Part shown: positions 1 through 5,507 of the stretch, piece after piece | How positions within the stretch are numbered: the stretch's first letter is position 1 | Layout: every line of letters starts with the position of its first letter | Assembly: GCA_030589825.1 (NCBI GenBank) | Contig: JAUUZT010000067.1 | Location: 1-5,507, forward strand | Direction of reading: 5' to 3' | DNA length: 5,507 bases | DNA from: Dehalococcoidia bacterium | Lineage (GTDB): Bacteria; Chloroflexota; Dehalococcoidia; GIF9; AB-539-J10 | The notes under the pieces: generated by a model | Seen by the model: the letters and a program-made list of their open reading frames with translations, nothing else | The model's database searches: none | What the model was told of the DNA's origin: nothing | Program-made: the position numbers and the translations under genes

Positions 1-2
1 AA

Positions 3-437
3 CTAGCCAGCCATCACCATTTTAGGTTAATCTGTGGCCATTATGAAGGTTTAGATGAGAGGGTCAGGGAGCATCTGGCTACGGATGAGATTAGTATCGG
101 CGATTATGTGCTCAGTGCTGGTGAGATAGCTGCCTCGGTGTTGATTGATGCGGTGGTGAGATTAATACCAGGGGTGCTCGGTTCACAGATGTCGGCAAGT
201 AATGACTCACATTGGGGTGGACTCCTGGAATACCCCCAATATACTAGACCAAAAGAGTACAAAGGTTGGTCAGTGCCTTCGGTATTGCTATCGGGAAATC
301 ATAGTGAGATAGCACGCTGGAGACGTAGACAGTCAATCTTGCGGACGGTGCGGAGACGCCCTGATCTAATAAGTAAATTAACCTTTACGGACGAGGAGAA
401 AAAATGGATATCAGAAGAGTTGTCGAACCTAGAGTAA
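3..437 (+). CDS. trmD: tRNA (guanine-N1)-methyltransferase TrmD, 3' part
   Basis: TrmD uses S-adenosylmethionine to methylate N1 of G37, next to the anticodon, in tRNAs for Leu, Pro and Arg; this prevents +1 frameshifting. It works as a cytoplasmic dimer. The window holds the last 144 codons, so about 100 N-terminal residues of a usual 240-250 lie upstream. Visible are the knot-domain SAM motifs CGHYEGLDERV and SIGDYVLSAGE, followed by VLIDAVVRLIPGVLG. The interdomain linker NDSHWGGLLEYPQYTRP carries the expected catalytic Asp (codon 204-206) with His where many bacteria have Phe. The C-terminal tRNA-binding part is VLLSGNHSEIARWRRRQ. The reading frame is open from the window edge, so the GTG at 108 is internal and not a start. 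The gene overlaps rplS by 34 nt, as expected at the end of the rpsP-rimM-trmD-rplS cluster. Identification is secure; only the 5' end is missing. Confidence 0.97.
   Translation, partial: LASHHHFRLICGHYEGLDERVREHLATDEISIGDYVLSAGEIAASVLIDAVVRLIPGVLGSQMSASNDSHWGGLLEYPQYTRPKEYKGWSVPSVLLSGNHSEIARWRRRQSILRTVRRRPDLISKLTFTDEEKKWISEELSNLE
393..398 (+). promoter_or_regulatory. Ribosome binding site of rplS inside trmD
   Basis: GAGGAG ends five bases before the rplS ATG at 404 and lies entirely within the trmD coding sequence. It fixes the L19 start and implies that ribosomes finishing trmD cross the L19 initiation site. Seen directly; the function as a Shine-Dalgarno site is inferred from match and spacing. 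Confidence 0.8.
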
Positions 438-814
438 ATGCACAGATCCCTGAGATTTCACCTGGTGATATTGTCAGGGTTGGACTGAAGACTATTGAAG
501 GTGATAAGGAACGTATCCAGAACTTTCAAGGTATGGTGCTAGGGACCAAGAAGGGAGTTGATGGAGGGAGTTTCACTGTGAGGAAAGTATTTTTAGGTAT
601 TGGAGTGGAGCGTACTTTTTCCTTTCAGTCACCTTTAATTCAGAGCGTTGAAGTACTTCGGCGGGGTAAAGTACGGCGAGCCAAGCTTTACTATATGAGA
701 CAGCTTAGCACAAAACAAACTCGACTTAAGGAAAGGTCAGAGAAGATAAAAAAGCAAACTGTGCCACCGGTTGAAGAAACTACCCCCGAAGTAGAAATAG
801 TAAGCTCTGAATAA
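404..814 (+). CDS. rplS: 50S ribosomal protein L19
   Basis: L19 is a structural protein of the large ribosomal subunit, located near the 30S-50S interface. The 136-residue product shows the family pattern throughout: IPEISPGDIVRVGLK near residue 16, EGDKERIQNFQGMVLG, the FTVRKVFLGIGVERTFSFQSP core, and RRGKVRRAKLYYMRQL around residues 86-101. Most L19 proteins are about 115 residues. Here roughly 20-25 extra C-terminal residues (after KERSEKIKK) are rich in Glu, Pro, Val and Thr, probably a flexible acidic tail. The ATG at 404 is chosen because a GAGGAG sits five bases upstream and the protein then starts where L19 normally does. It overlaps trmD by 34 nt and is followed nine bases later by priA, so the three are probably co-transcribed. 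Confidence 0.98.
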   Translation: MDIRRVVEPRVNAQIPEISPGDIVRVGLKTIEGDKERIQNFQGMVLGTKKGVDGGSFTVRKVFLGIGVERTFSFQSPLIQSVEVLRRGKVRRAKLYYMRQLSTKQTRLKERSEKIKKQTVPPVEETTPEVEIVSSE

Positions 815-823
815 GAATCTTGA

Positions 824-3304
824 ATGCGATATGCCGAAGTAGCGGTAAACTCCCCTGGGAGTCGTTCTACTTATTGCTATGCTATTCCACCACATTTAGA
901 AGTTGGAATTGGTTTTGCAGTGTGGGTACCTTTTGGGTCTCGTGTTGTCCAGGGCATCGTTGTTCAACAAAATAATCAACCATCAGTTGAAACTACTAAA
1001 GAAATAGCTCAGTGTATTAACGATCACCCGTTACTTTTACCTTGGCAAATAGAGCTTGCCAGATGGATAAGCCAATATTACCTCTCTCCTTTATATAATG
1101 CCCTTGCATTGATGCTACCCCCCGCCTTTAGGCGAAAACCAAGCACCTATTTTCAAGCTGTGGAGTCTACGGGAGATATGCCTTTATTGACCCTAGAACA
1201 GAATAAGCTCCTGGAGTTTATAATGCAGAGAGGAAGGGTAAGCTTAAAAGAGCTTGGGGTGGGATTTGGGAAAAACAATGCCCAACAGCTTAGTATGCAA
1301 CTTCTTAGCTATCATTTGATTAAAAGGGACTATAAGATTCCTCAAGCCAGTAAAGGTCCCAAGCAGCTAGCTTATGTAAGTTTAAAAGTCAGCAAGGATG
1401 AGGTTGAAGCTGAATTATCTAGATTGAGCCACACTAGAGCACCAAGGCAATTAGACGTGTTAAAATTTCTTCTCAAGCAGTTACATGCAGTCGCCTTAGA
1501 AGAATTAAAAAAGTCGCTCAACTGCTCTTTGAGTACTATTCGGGCACTGGAAAGGCGTAATATCCTTTCTATCGAGATGGTTAATATTAGACGTGATCCA
1601 TTATCTCACTTCAAAACTGCTACCGGTTTACCTCCTGTTCTTGCCTCCTCTCAACAAACCGTGTGGGAACAGATGGAGGCAGATTGGGATAGCGGAGATA
1701 GTATTAACCCATTGGTATTTTTACTTTTTGGAGTCACTGGCAGCGGTAAAACTGAGATTTATTTAAAAGCTTTGGATAAAGTGGTTGCCATGGGGAAGAA
1801 AGGGATATGCCTTGTTCCAGAGATTGCCCTTACACCGCAAACAGTGGAGAGGTTTGCCGCTCGTTATCCTGGCAGGGTGGGTATATTGCATAGCAATCTT
1901 TCATCTGGAGAACAATATGATGAATGGCAGTGGATAAAGGAAGGAAACTGTGATGTTGTTATTGGTCCAAGGAGTGCCTTATTTGCCCCGCAACCAGATC
2001 TTGGACTTATTATACTGGATGAAGAACATGGGCAAATGTATAAGCAGCAGGATCGTTCACCCCGTTACCACGCGCGAGAAGTAGCAATTCAATTAGCTCA
2101 ATTGAATAACGCTGTTGTTATTCTTGGTAGTGCTACTCCTGATGTTGCCAGTTTCAATAAAGCTCAGTCAGGAAAGTATAGGCTTATGAAATTAACCAAG
2201 AGGATTACTTCCCATGTTCATAACCAAATGGTAACTAGAGATGGCAAGTCTTCTTTACCGCCAGTTAGTTATTCTACTCAGCCTGCGGTGGAAATAGTGG
2301 ATATGAAGAGAGAGCTAAAAGCAGGAAATACAAACATGTTAAGTCGTTCCTTGTTGGCTGAGATGAGAAATACACTGGAGCAAAAAGATCAGATAATCCT
2401 CTTTCTTAATCGCCGGGGCACGGCTACTTTCGTTCAGTGCCCTAATTGTGGATTTGTGTTTCGTTGTCCACGTTGTTCTGTTGCTCTTACCTATCATTCT
2501 CAAAGGGGGAGACTGATATGCCATCACTGTCGCTATTCTATTCCAGTTCCTCATTCTTGCCCGAGCTGTTCCGATGGCAGGCTTATGTTTCTGGGGATTG
2601 GTACTCAGAAAGTAGAGTATGAAGTAAGGAGGGCTTTTCCAACCGCAAGATTGCTTCGCTGGGATAGCGATGTTACCGGTCATAGATATAAACATGAGGA
2701 GTTATTAACTAATTTCCGTGCTCATAAGGCGGATATACTTATTGGGACTCAGATGATAGCTAAAGGACTGGATTTACCTCAGGTAACACTGGCTGGAATA
2801 ATCAGTGCTGATACTAGTATTAACCTACCTGATTTCCGTGCAGGAGAACATACTTTTCAACTTTTATGTCAGGTAGCTGGTAGAGCAGGACGTGGCTTCA
2901 AGGCAGGTAAGGTAATAATCCAAACCTATTCACCTGATAATTATGCTATTCAAGCAGTTGCAAAACATGATTACCTGAGTTTCTACAGATATGAAATCAA
3001 CTACCGTCGTCAGTATAATTATCCGCCATTCAGCCAACTCATCCGCTTGGTATATAGCCATACCAATAACGAATTATGTCAACAGGAACTAAAGAAGCTA
3101 AGCCGGAGGCTTATTAGCAAAATACAAACTATGGGTGTAAATAAACTGAGTTTGATTGGTCCGATGCCTGCATTTGTTCACAGGGTAAGGGGCAAGTATC
3201 GCTGGCAACTCATCATACGTGGTGATAATCCTGCTAGCCTGTTATCAGGAGTAACTCTATCTACAGGTTGGACCGTAGATGTTGATCCAGTAGGAGTGGC
3301 TTGA
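824..3304 (+). CDS. priA: Primosomal protein N' / replication restart helicase PriA
   Basis: PriA recognises stalled or recombined replication forks, unwinds the lagging arm 3'-5' with ATP and helps reload the replicative helicase. All domains are present in 826 residues. The N-terminal 3'-DNA-binding domain is at about 1-105 (WVPFGSRVVQGIVV). Two helix-turn-helix/winged-helix stretches lie at about 120-180 and 206-260, the latter ending in RDPL. The helicase core has Walker A GVTGSGKT at 303-310, DEEH at 399-402, GSATP at 435-439, GTQMIAKGLDLP from 641 and QVAGRAGR at 683-690. The zinc-binding insert keeps all eight cysteines: 539, 542, 548, 551, 566, 569, 579 and 582. It should therefore be an active helicase. 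A loop of about 25 residues (462-487, Ser/His/Gln-rich) before AVEIVDM looks like a lineage-specific insertion. The ATG at 824 gives a normal N-terminus but lacks a strong Shine-Dalgarno; reinitiation after rplS, nine bases upstream, is likely. The gene's stop overlaps the next start. Confidence 0.98.
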   Translation: MRYAEVAVNSPGSRSTYCYAIPPHLEVGIGFAVWVPFGSRVVQGIVVQQNNQPSVETTKEIAQCINDHPLLLPWQIELARWISQYYLSPLYNALALMLPPAFRRKPSTYFQAVESTGDMPLLTLEQNKLLEFIMQRGRVSLKELGVGFGKNNAQQLSMQLLSYHLIKRDYKIPQASKGPKQLAYVSLKVSKDEVEAELSRLSHTRAPRQLDVLKFLLKQLHAVALEELKKSLNCSLSTIRALERRNILSIEMVNIRRDPLSHFKTATGLPPVLASSQQTVWEQMEADWDSGDSINPLVFLLFGVTGSGKTEIYLKALDKVVAMGKKGICLVPEIALTPQTVERFAARYPGRVGILHSNLSSGEQYDEWQWIKEGNCDVVIGPRSALFAPQPDLGLIILDEEHGQMYKQQDRSPRYHAREVAIQLAQLNNAVVILGSATPDVASFNKAQSGKYRLMKLTKRITSHVHNQMVTRDGKSSLPPVSYSTQPAVEIVDMKRELKAGNTNMLSRSLLAEMRNTLEQKDQIILFLNRRGTATFVQCPNCGFVFRCPRCSVALTYHSQRGRLICHHCRYSIPVPHSCPSCSDGRLMFLGIGTQKVEYEVRRAFPTARLLRWDSDVTGHRYKHEELLTNFRAHKADILIGTQMIAKGLDLPQVTLAGIISADTSINLPDFRAGEHTFQLLCQVAGRAGRGFKAGKVIIQTYSPDNYAIQAVAKHDYLSFYRYEINYRRQYNYPPFSQLIRLVYSHTNNELCQQELKKLSRRLISKIQTMGVNKLSLIGPMPAFVHRVRGKYRWQLIIRGDNPASLLSGVTLSTGWTVDVDPVGVA
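3291..3296 (+). promoter_or_regulatory. Ribosome binding site deciding the flavoprotein start
   Basis: TAGGAG lies within the last codons of priA, seven bases before the ATG at 3304. It supports that ATG over the TTG one codon upstream (3301), and together with the TGATG junction suggests translational coupling to priA. Confidence 0.7.
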
Positions 3305-3957
3305 TGGAGAATGTTGAGTTGCAGAACAGCAAAGAACAAAGAAAGGGCATTAAGGTTTTAGGTCTACTGGGTAGTCCCAGGAGACAGAGTAACACTGAAA
3401 TCCTGCTTGATAGTGCGTTGGCGGGTGCTGTAGATAGAGGTGCAGAAGCGGAAAAATTATTGCTTTCGGAGATGGACATCTCCCCATGTAAAGAAATTTA
3501 TGCATGCCTTGAAACTGGTCGATGTGCCATTCAGGACGATATGCAGGTTATATATGAGAAGATTTTGGCAGCAGATCATCTGATATTTGCGTCACCAATA
3601 TTTTTTTATGGTATTACAGCACAGGCAAAGGCGATGGTGGATAGATGCCAGGCGCTTTGGGTGAAAAAATATATTTTAGGTATAGGTAAAGAGGATACCC
3701 GTATACGGCGTGGAGTGTTTATATCGGTAGGTGCTACGAAAGGAAATAATCTTTTCGATGGCGCAGTGCTGACGGTTAAATATTTCTACGATGCAATAGG
3801 AGTTAATTATATTAATGCACTACTGGTTAACAAAGTCGATACTAAGGCTCGGATTAGAGAACACCCTTCAGCTATCAGCGATGCATTCTTATTGGGGCAA
3901 CAACTTGTATTTCCAAGTCCTTTACGCCGTTGTGAAACTTCTAGTAATAGTGGTTAA
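3304..3957 (+). CDS. Flavodoxin-fold NADPH-dependent FMN reductase / iron-sulfur flavoprotein-like
   Basis: This is a 217-residue soluble protein of the NADPH-dependent FMN reductase superfamily, closest in pattern to iron-sulfur flavoproteins (Isf) of anaerobes, which shuttle electrons using FMN and often a 4Fe-4S cluster. After about 15 extra residues comes KVLGLLGSPRRQSNTE; residues 23-31 (GSPRRQSNT) form the FMN phosphate loop. ASPIFFYGITAQAK (96-109) is the second flavin-contacting loop, followed by MVDR. The cysteine segment is C62-x5-C68-x5-C74 followed by DDM at 78-80. Relatives usually have a fourth cysteine three residues after the first; here that place is Ile65, so cluster binding is uncertain. 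Tyr102 and the C-terminal REHPSAISDAF are typical of the family, but the last 15 or so residues (Ser/Arg-rich) are not recognisable. The gene starts on the priA stop codon (TGATG). The true substrate or partner cannot be told from sequence; a quinone, flavin or oxygen-detoxifying role is possible. Confidence 0.88.
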   Translation: MENVELQNSKEQRKGIKVLGLLGSPRRQSNTEILLDSALAGAVDRGAEAEKLLLSEMDISPCKEIYACLETGRCAIQDDMQVIYEKILAADHLIFASPIFFYGITAQAKAMVDRCQALWVKKYILGIGKEDTRIRRGVFISVGATKGNNLFDGAVLTVKYFYDAIGVNYINALLVNKVDTKARIREHPSAISDAFLLGQQLVFPSPLRRCETSSNSG

Positions 3958-3961
3958 AACT

Positions 3962-3998
3962 AATCAATTGATAAGGAACTATGTTCGGGGAATTGATT
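3962..3998 (+). promoter_or_regulatory. Palindrome and repeat ahead of the Fe-S genes, possible operator
   Basis: The 104-nt gap between the flavoprotein and smsC (3958-4061) contains a perfect 10-bp palindrome, ATCAATTGAT, at 3963-3972. The AATTGAT half recurs at 3991-3997, 25 bases on. Read another way, AATCAATT (3962-3969) and AATTGATT (3991-3998) are an 8-bp inverted repeat with a 21-nt loop. It could be an operator for regulation of the Fe-S pair, but the sequence is AT-rich and such a palindrome is not very unlikely by chance. A -10-like TACAAT at 4004-4009 has no good -35 at proper spacing. No GC-rich hairpin with a T-run is visible in the gap. Confidence 0.2.
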
Positions 3999-4053
3999 TA
4001 AGATACAATATTACCAGATTTGTTTTCAGAGGTAATAAAAAACCGGCTTGATA

Positions 4054-4058
4054 GAGGG
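4054..4058 (+). promoter_or_regulatory. Ribosome binding site of smsC
   Basis: GAGGG (within AGAGGGTGA) precedes two in-frame ATG codons. It is three bases from the ATG at 4062, which is short, and nine bases from the ATG at 4068, which is comfortable. The second ATG may therefore be the real start, shortening the protein by two residues. Confidence 0.55.
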
Positions 4059-4061
4059 TGA

Positions 4062-4823
4062 ATGGCAATGAATGAAGCGACAGAGAACTTGCTAAAGATT
4101 ACCAATCTTAGTGTGGCAGTAGAAGGAATAGAAATACTACATGATATTAGTATCTCAATTAAGGTAGGGGAGACACACGTTCTTTTTGGTCCTAATGGGA
4201 GCGGAAAGACCACTTTGCTTATGACAATAATGGGCTTCCCTAAATATCAGGTGACCAAAGGGAGCATAGTTTTTAAAGGCAAGGATATCACCGTAATACC
4301 TGTGGATGAGAGAGCTCGGCTGGGCGTAGGTGTATCTTTTCAGCGGCCACCGGTTGTCCGGGGGGTTAAGATACATGATTTGCTTAATACATGCACTCGA
4401 GGCCTGGCTGAAGAAGGGGATATCTTTCGACTGGCTGAGAAAGCTGGCATGGTTGATTTCATGGATAGAGAGATAAACTATGGGTTTTCTGGAGGAGAAA
4501 TGAAACGTTCAGAGTTGATGCAGTTGCTTGCTCAACAACCAGAGTTAAGTCTATTGGATGAGCCTGAGTCTGGCGTTGATTTGGTGAATATTGAAGTGAT
4601 AGGTAATCTGATAAAAGAACTGTTAGAGAAAAATTTGTTGATACGTGACCGTACTCATGCTGGTCTTATTATTACGCATACTGGCCTTATCCTTGAATAT
4701 GTTAACGCTCGAACGGGATATGTGTTGATTGATGGCAGAATAATCGGGGAGGGAGATCCTCGTGAAATATTAGCTACGATAAAAGAAAGAGGTTATAAAC
4801 AGTGCATAGAATGCTCAAGGTAG
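4062..4823 (+). CDS. SufC-like ABC ATPase of minimal Fe-S assembly system (SmsC type)
   Basis: This is a cytosolic ABC ATPase without membrane partners. In the SufC family it binds the SufB/SufD scaffold and drives the conformational change needed for Fe-S cluster assembly. The 253 residues carry every ABC motif: Walker A GPNGSGKT (43-50), Q-loop Gln94 in SFQRPP, signature FSGGE (142-146), Walker B ending LLDEP with Asp166 and Glu167, D-loop ESGVD (169-173) and switch His206 in ITHTG. FSGGEMKRSELMQLLAQ and ESGVD separate it from transporter ATPases. ESGVD and THTG, instead of DSGLD and THYQR of classical SufC, resemble the archaeal/anaerobe branch now called SmsC. The C-terminus, GYKQCIECSR, has a Cys248-x2-Cys251 pair that I recall as typical of that branch. 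The start could be ATG 4062 or ATG 4068. The next gene, a SufB-like scaffold, overlaps its 3' end by 13 nt, so the two form one operon. The generic alternative name is sufC. Confidence 0.93.
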   Translation: MAMNEATENLLKITNLSVAVEGIEILHDISISIKVGETHVLFGPNGSGKTTLLMTIMGFPKYQVTKGSIVFKGKDITVIPVDERARLGVGVSFQRPPVVRGVKIHDLLNTCTRGLAEEGDIFRLAEKAGMVDFMDREINYGFSGGEMKRSELMQLLAQQPELSLLDEPESGVDLVNIEVIGNLIKELLEKNLLIRDRTHAGLIITHTGLILEYVNARTGYVLIDGRIIGEGDPREILATIKERGYKQCIECSR

Positions 4824-5507
4824 AATCTTCTCAATCAGGCAAGGAAAGAGCGAAGGCGGCTGCATCCAAGGTGGCCAGCAATGGCGAAGATGTTGATTTG
4901 ACTGCTTATACAAGCTCTACAAGTGAACAGCCTCGTCAGGCTGATCCATCTCAGCTTCCAGAAGAGACTAAATCACGGATGTTGGAAACAGGTATTGTTT
5001 TAGACACTGTATCCAAGAGGGCAGGCACCTTTATTCAGATTGATAATACGCCAGTCCATAGTTCGAGCCGACAAGAAGGTATTGAAGTTATGGCTATCAG
5101 TAAGGCCCTGGAAAAATATGATTGGATGGAGGACTATTGGTGGAAAGCGGTAGCAGTAGATACCGATAAATATACTGCTAACGTGGAATTAAACCAACAT
5201 AGTGGGTATTTTATCAGGGCATTGCCTGGTTATAAGACAATCTATCCAGTTCAGTCCTGTCTATATCTATCCCAGAATAATCTAGCCCAGAATGCACATA
5301 ATATTATTATTGCTGAGGAAGAATCAGAGTTACATATAATTACTGGATGTGCTACTCCCTCTGGACAGGAGGCTGGCTTACATCTTGGTGTTTCTGAGAT
5401 TTATATTAAAAGAGGAGCTAGGGTGACCTTTACCATGATACATAACTGGTCACCAGGCATTGCAGTTCGTCCCCGAACAGGAATACTTGTTGAAAAAGAT
5501 GGAGTGT
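4811..5507 (+). CDS. SufB-like Fe-S cluster scaffold (SmsB type), 5' part
   Basis: SufB-family proteins are beta-helix scaffolds on which Fe-S clusters are built together with the SufC ATPase. The frame stays open from 4811 to the window edge, giving 232 residues; the rest of the gene, including the C-terminal core, is outside. After a charged, Ala-rich N-terminus come GTFIQIDNTPVH, EKYDWMEDYWWKAV (101-114), GYFIRALPG, YPVQSCLYL with Cys150, NAHNIIIAEE, ELHIITGCAT with Cys180, GLHLGVSEIYIKRGA, and FTMIHNW (His211-Trp213) then VRPRT (220-223). This pattern matches the archaeal-type SufB/SmsB, shorter than and distinct from enterobacterial SufB. The ATG at 4811 lies 13 nt inside smsC and has no Shine-Dalgarno at normal spacing. 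An in-frame GTG at 4802, nine bases after AGAGG (4788-4792), is a competing start that would add three residues (V-H-R). A GTG at 4871 is also in frame but would remove conserved-looking N-terminal sequence. Expression is expected to be coupled to smsC. Confidence 0.93.
   Translation, partial: MLKVESSQSGKERAKAAASKVASNGEDVDLTAYTSSTSEQPRQADPSQLPEETKSRMLETGIVLDTVSKRAGTFIQIDNTPVHSSSRQEGIEVMAISKALEKYDWMEDYWWKAVAVDTDKYTANVELNQHSGYFIRALPGYKTIYPVQSCLYLSQNNLAQNAHNIIIAEEESELHIITGCATPSGQEAGLHLGVSEIYIKRGARVTFTMIHNWSPGIAVRPRTGILVEKDGV

Noticed and set aside
2339..2695. A 118-codon open frame on the minus strand inside priA.
   Set aside because: It lies opposite the zinc-binding region of a well-conserved helicase; the composition is that of an antisense shadow and no motif is visible.
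3301..3303. TTG at 3301 as the flavoprotein start.
   Set aside because: The ATG one codon later fits the TAGGAG spacing better and is the stronger start codon.
3968..4009. A sigma-70 type promoter from TTGATA (3968) and TACAAT (4004).
   Set aside because: The spacing is 30 bases instead of about 17; TTGATT at 3993 is only five bases from TACAAT. No pair with acceptable spacing was found, so a promoter could not be called.
3815..4051. A 78-codon open frame overlapping the end of the flavoprotein gene, considered as a small gene or as a frameshifted continuation of the flavoprotein.
   Set aside because: Its translation resembles no family, it has no ribosome binding site, and the flavoprotein frame already carries family-like sequence up to REHPSAISDAFLLGQQL before its own stop.
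3958..4061. Intrinsic terminator between the flavoprotein and smsC.
   Set aside because: The only inverted repeat (AATCAATT / AATTGATT) is AT-rich, has a long loop and is not followed by a run of T.
3998..4376. Two minus-strand open frames opposite the start of smsC, considered as a divergent regulator.
   Set aside because: Neither has recognisable domains or a plausible ribosome binding site, and both lie opposite conserved ABC motifs.

Overview
The window looks like chromosomal backbone from an anaerobic bacterium, most plausibly a Dehalococcoidia-type Chloroflexota. That placement is an inference: TrmD has a DSH rather than DSF active-site linker, PriA and L19 read like Chloroflexota proteins as I remember them, the flavoprotein is of a type common in anaerobes, and the Fe-S genes are of the archaeal/anaerobe SmsC-SmsB kind. 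GC content is moderate (roughly 40-45% by eye). All genes lie on the + strand, tightly packed, with no mobile element, CRISPR array or RNA gene visible.

Layout. Positions 3-437 hold the 3' end of trmD (tRNA m1G37 methyltransferase). It overlaps rplS (ribosomal protein L19, 404-814) by 34 nt; this is the end of the common rpsP-rimM-trmD-rplS cluster. Nine bases later comes a complete priA (824-3304), the replication-restart helicase, with intact Walker motifs and all eight zinc cysteines. Its stop overlaps the start of a flavodoxin-fold NADPH-dependent FMN reductase / iron-sulfur flavoprotein (3304-3957) in a TGATG junction. These four genes could be one transcription unit.

After the only real gap (3958-4061, 104 nt), which carries a small palindrome but no convincing terminator or promoter, comes a second unit. 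It consists of a SufC-like ATPase (4062-4823) and, overlapping its end, a SufB-like scaffold gene (4811 onward) that runs off the window. The ATPase has the ESGVD and THTG motifs and a C-terminal CxxC, and the scaffold has an archaeal-like sequence. Both point to the minimal two-protein Fe-S cluster assembly system (SMS, SmsC-SmsB) rather than the full SUF pathway. The scaffold sequence is complete to residue 232 and then cut.

I do not see an undescribed system. The parts most worth a second look are the SMS-type pair, the altered cysteine cluster of the flavoprotein, and the overlapping gene junctions.
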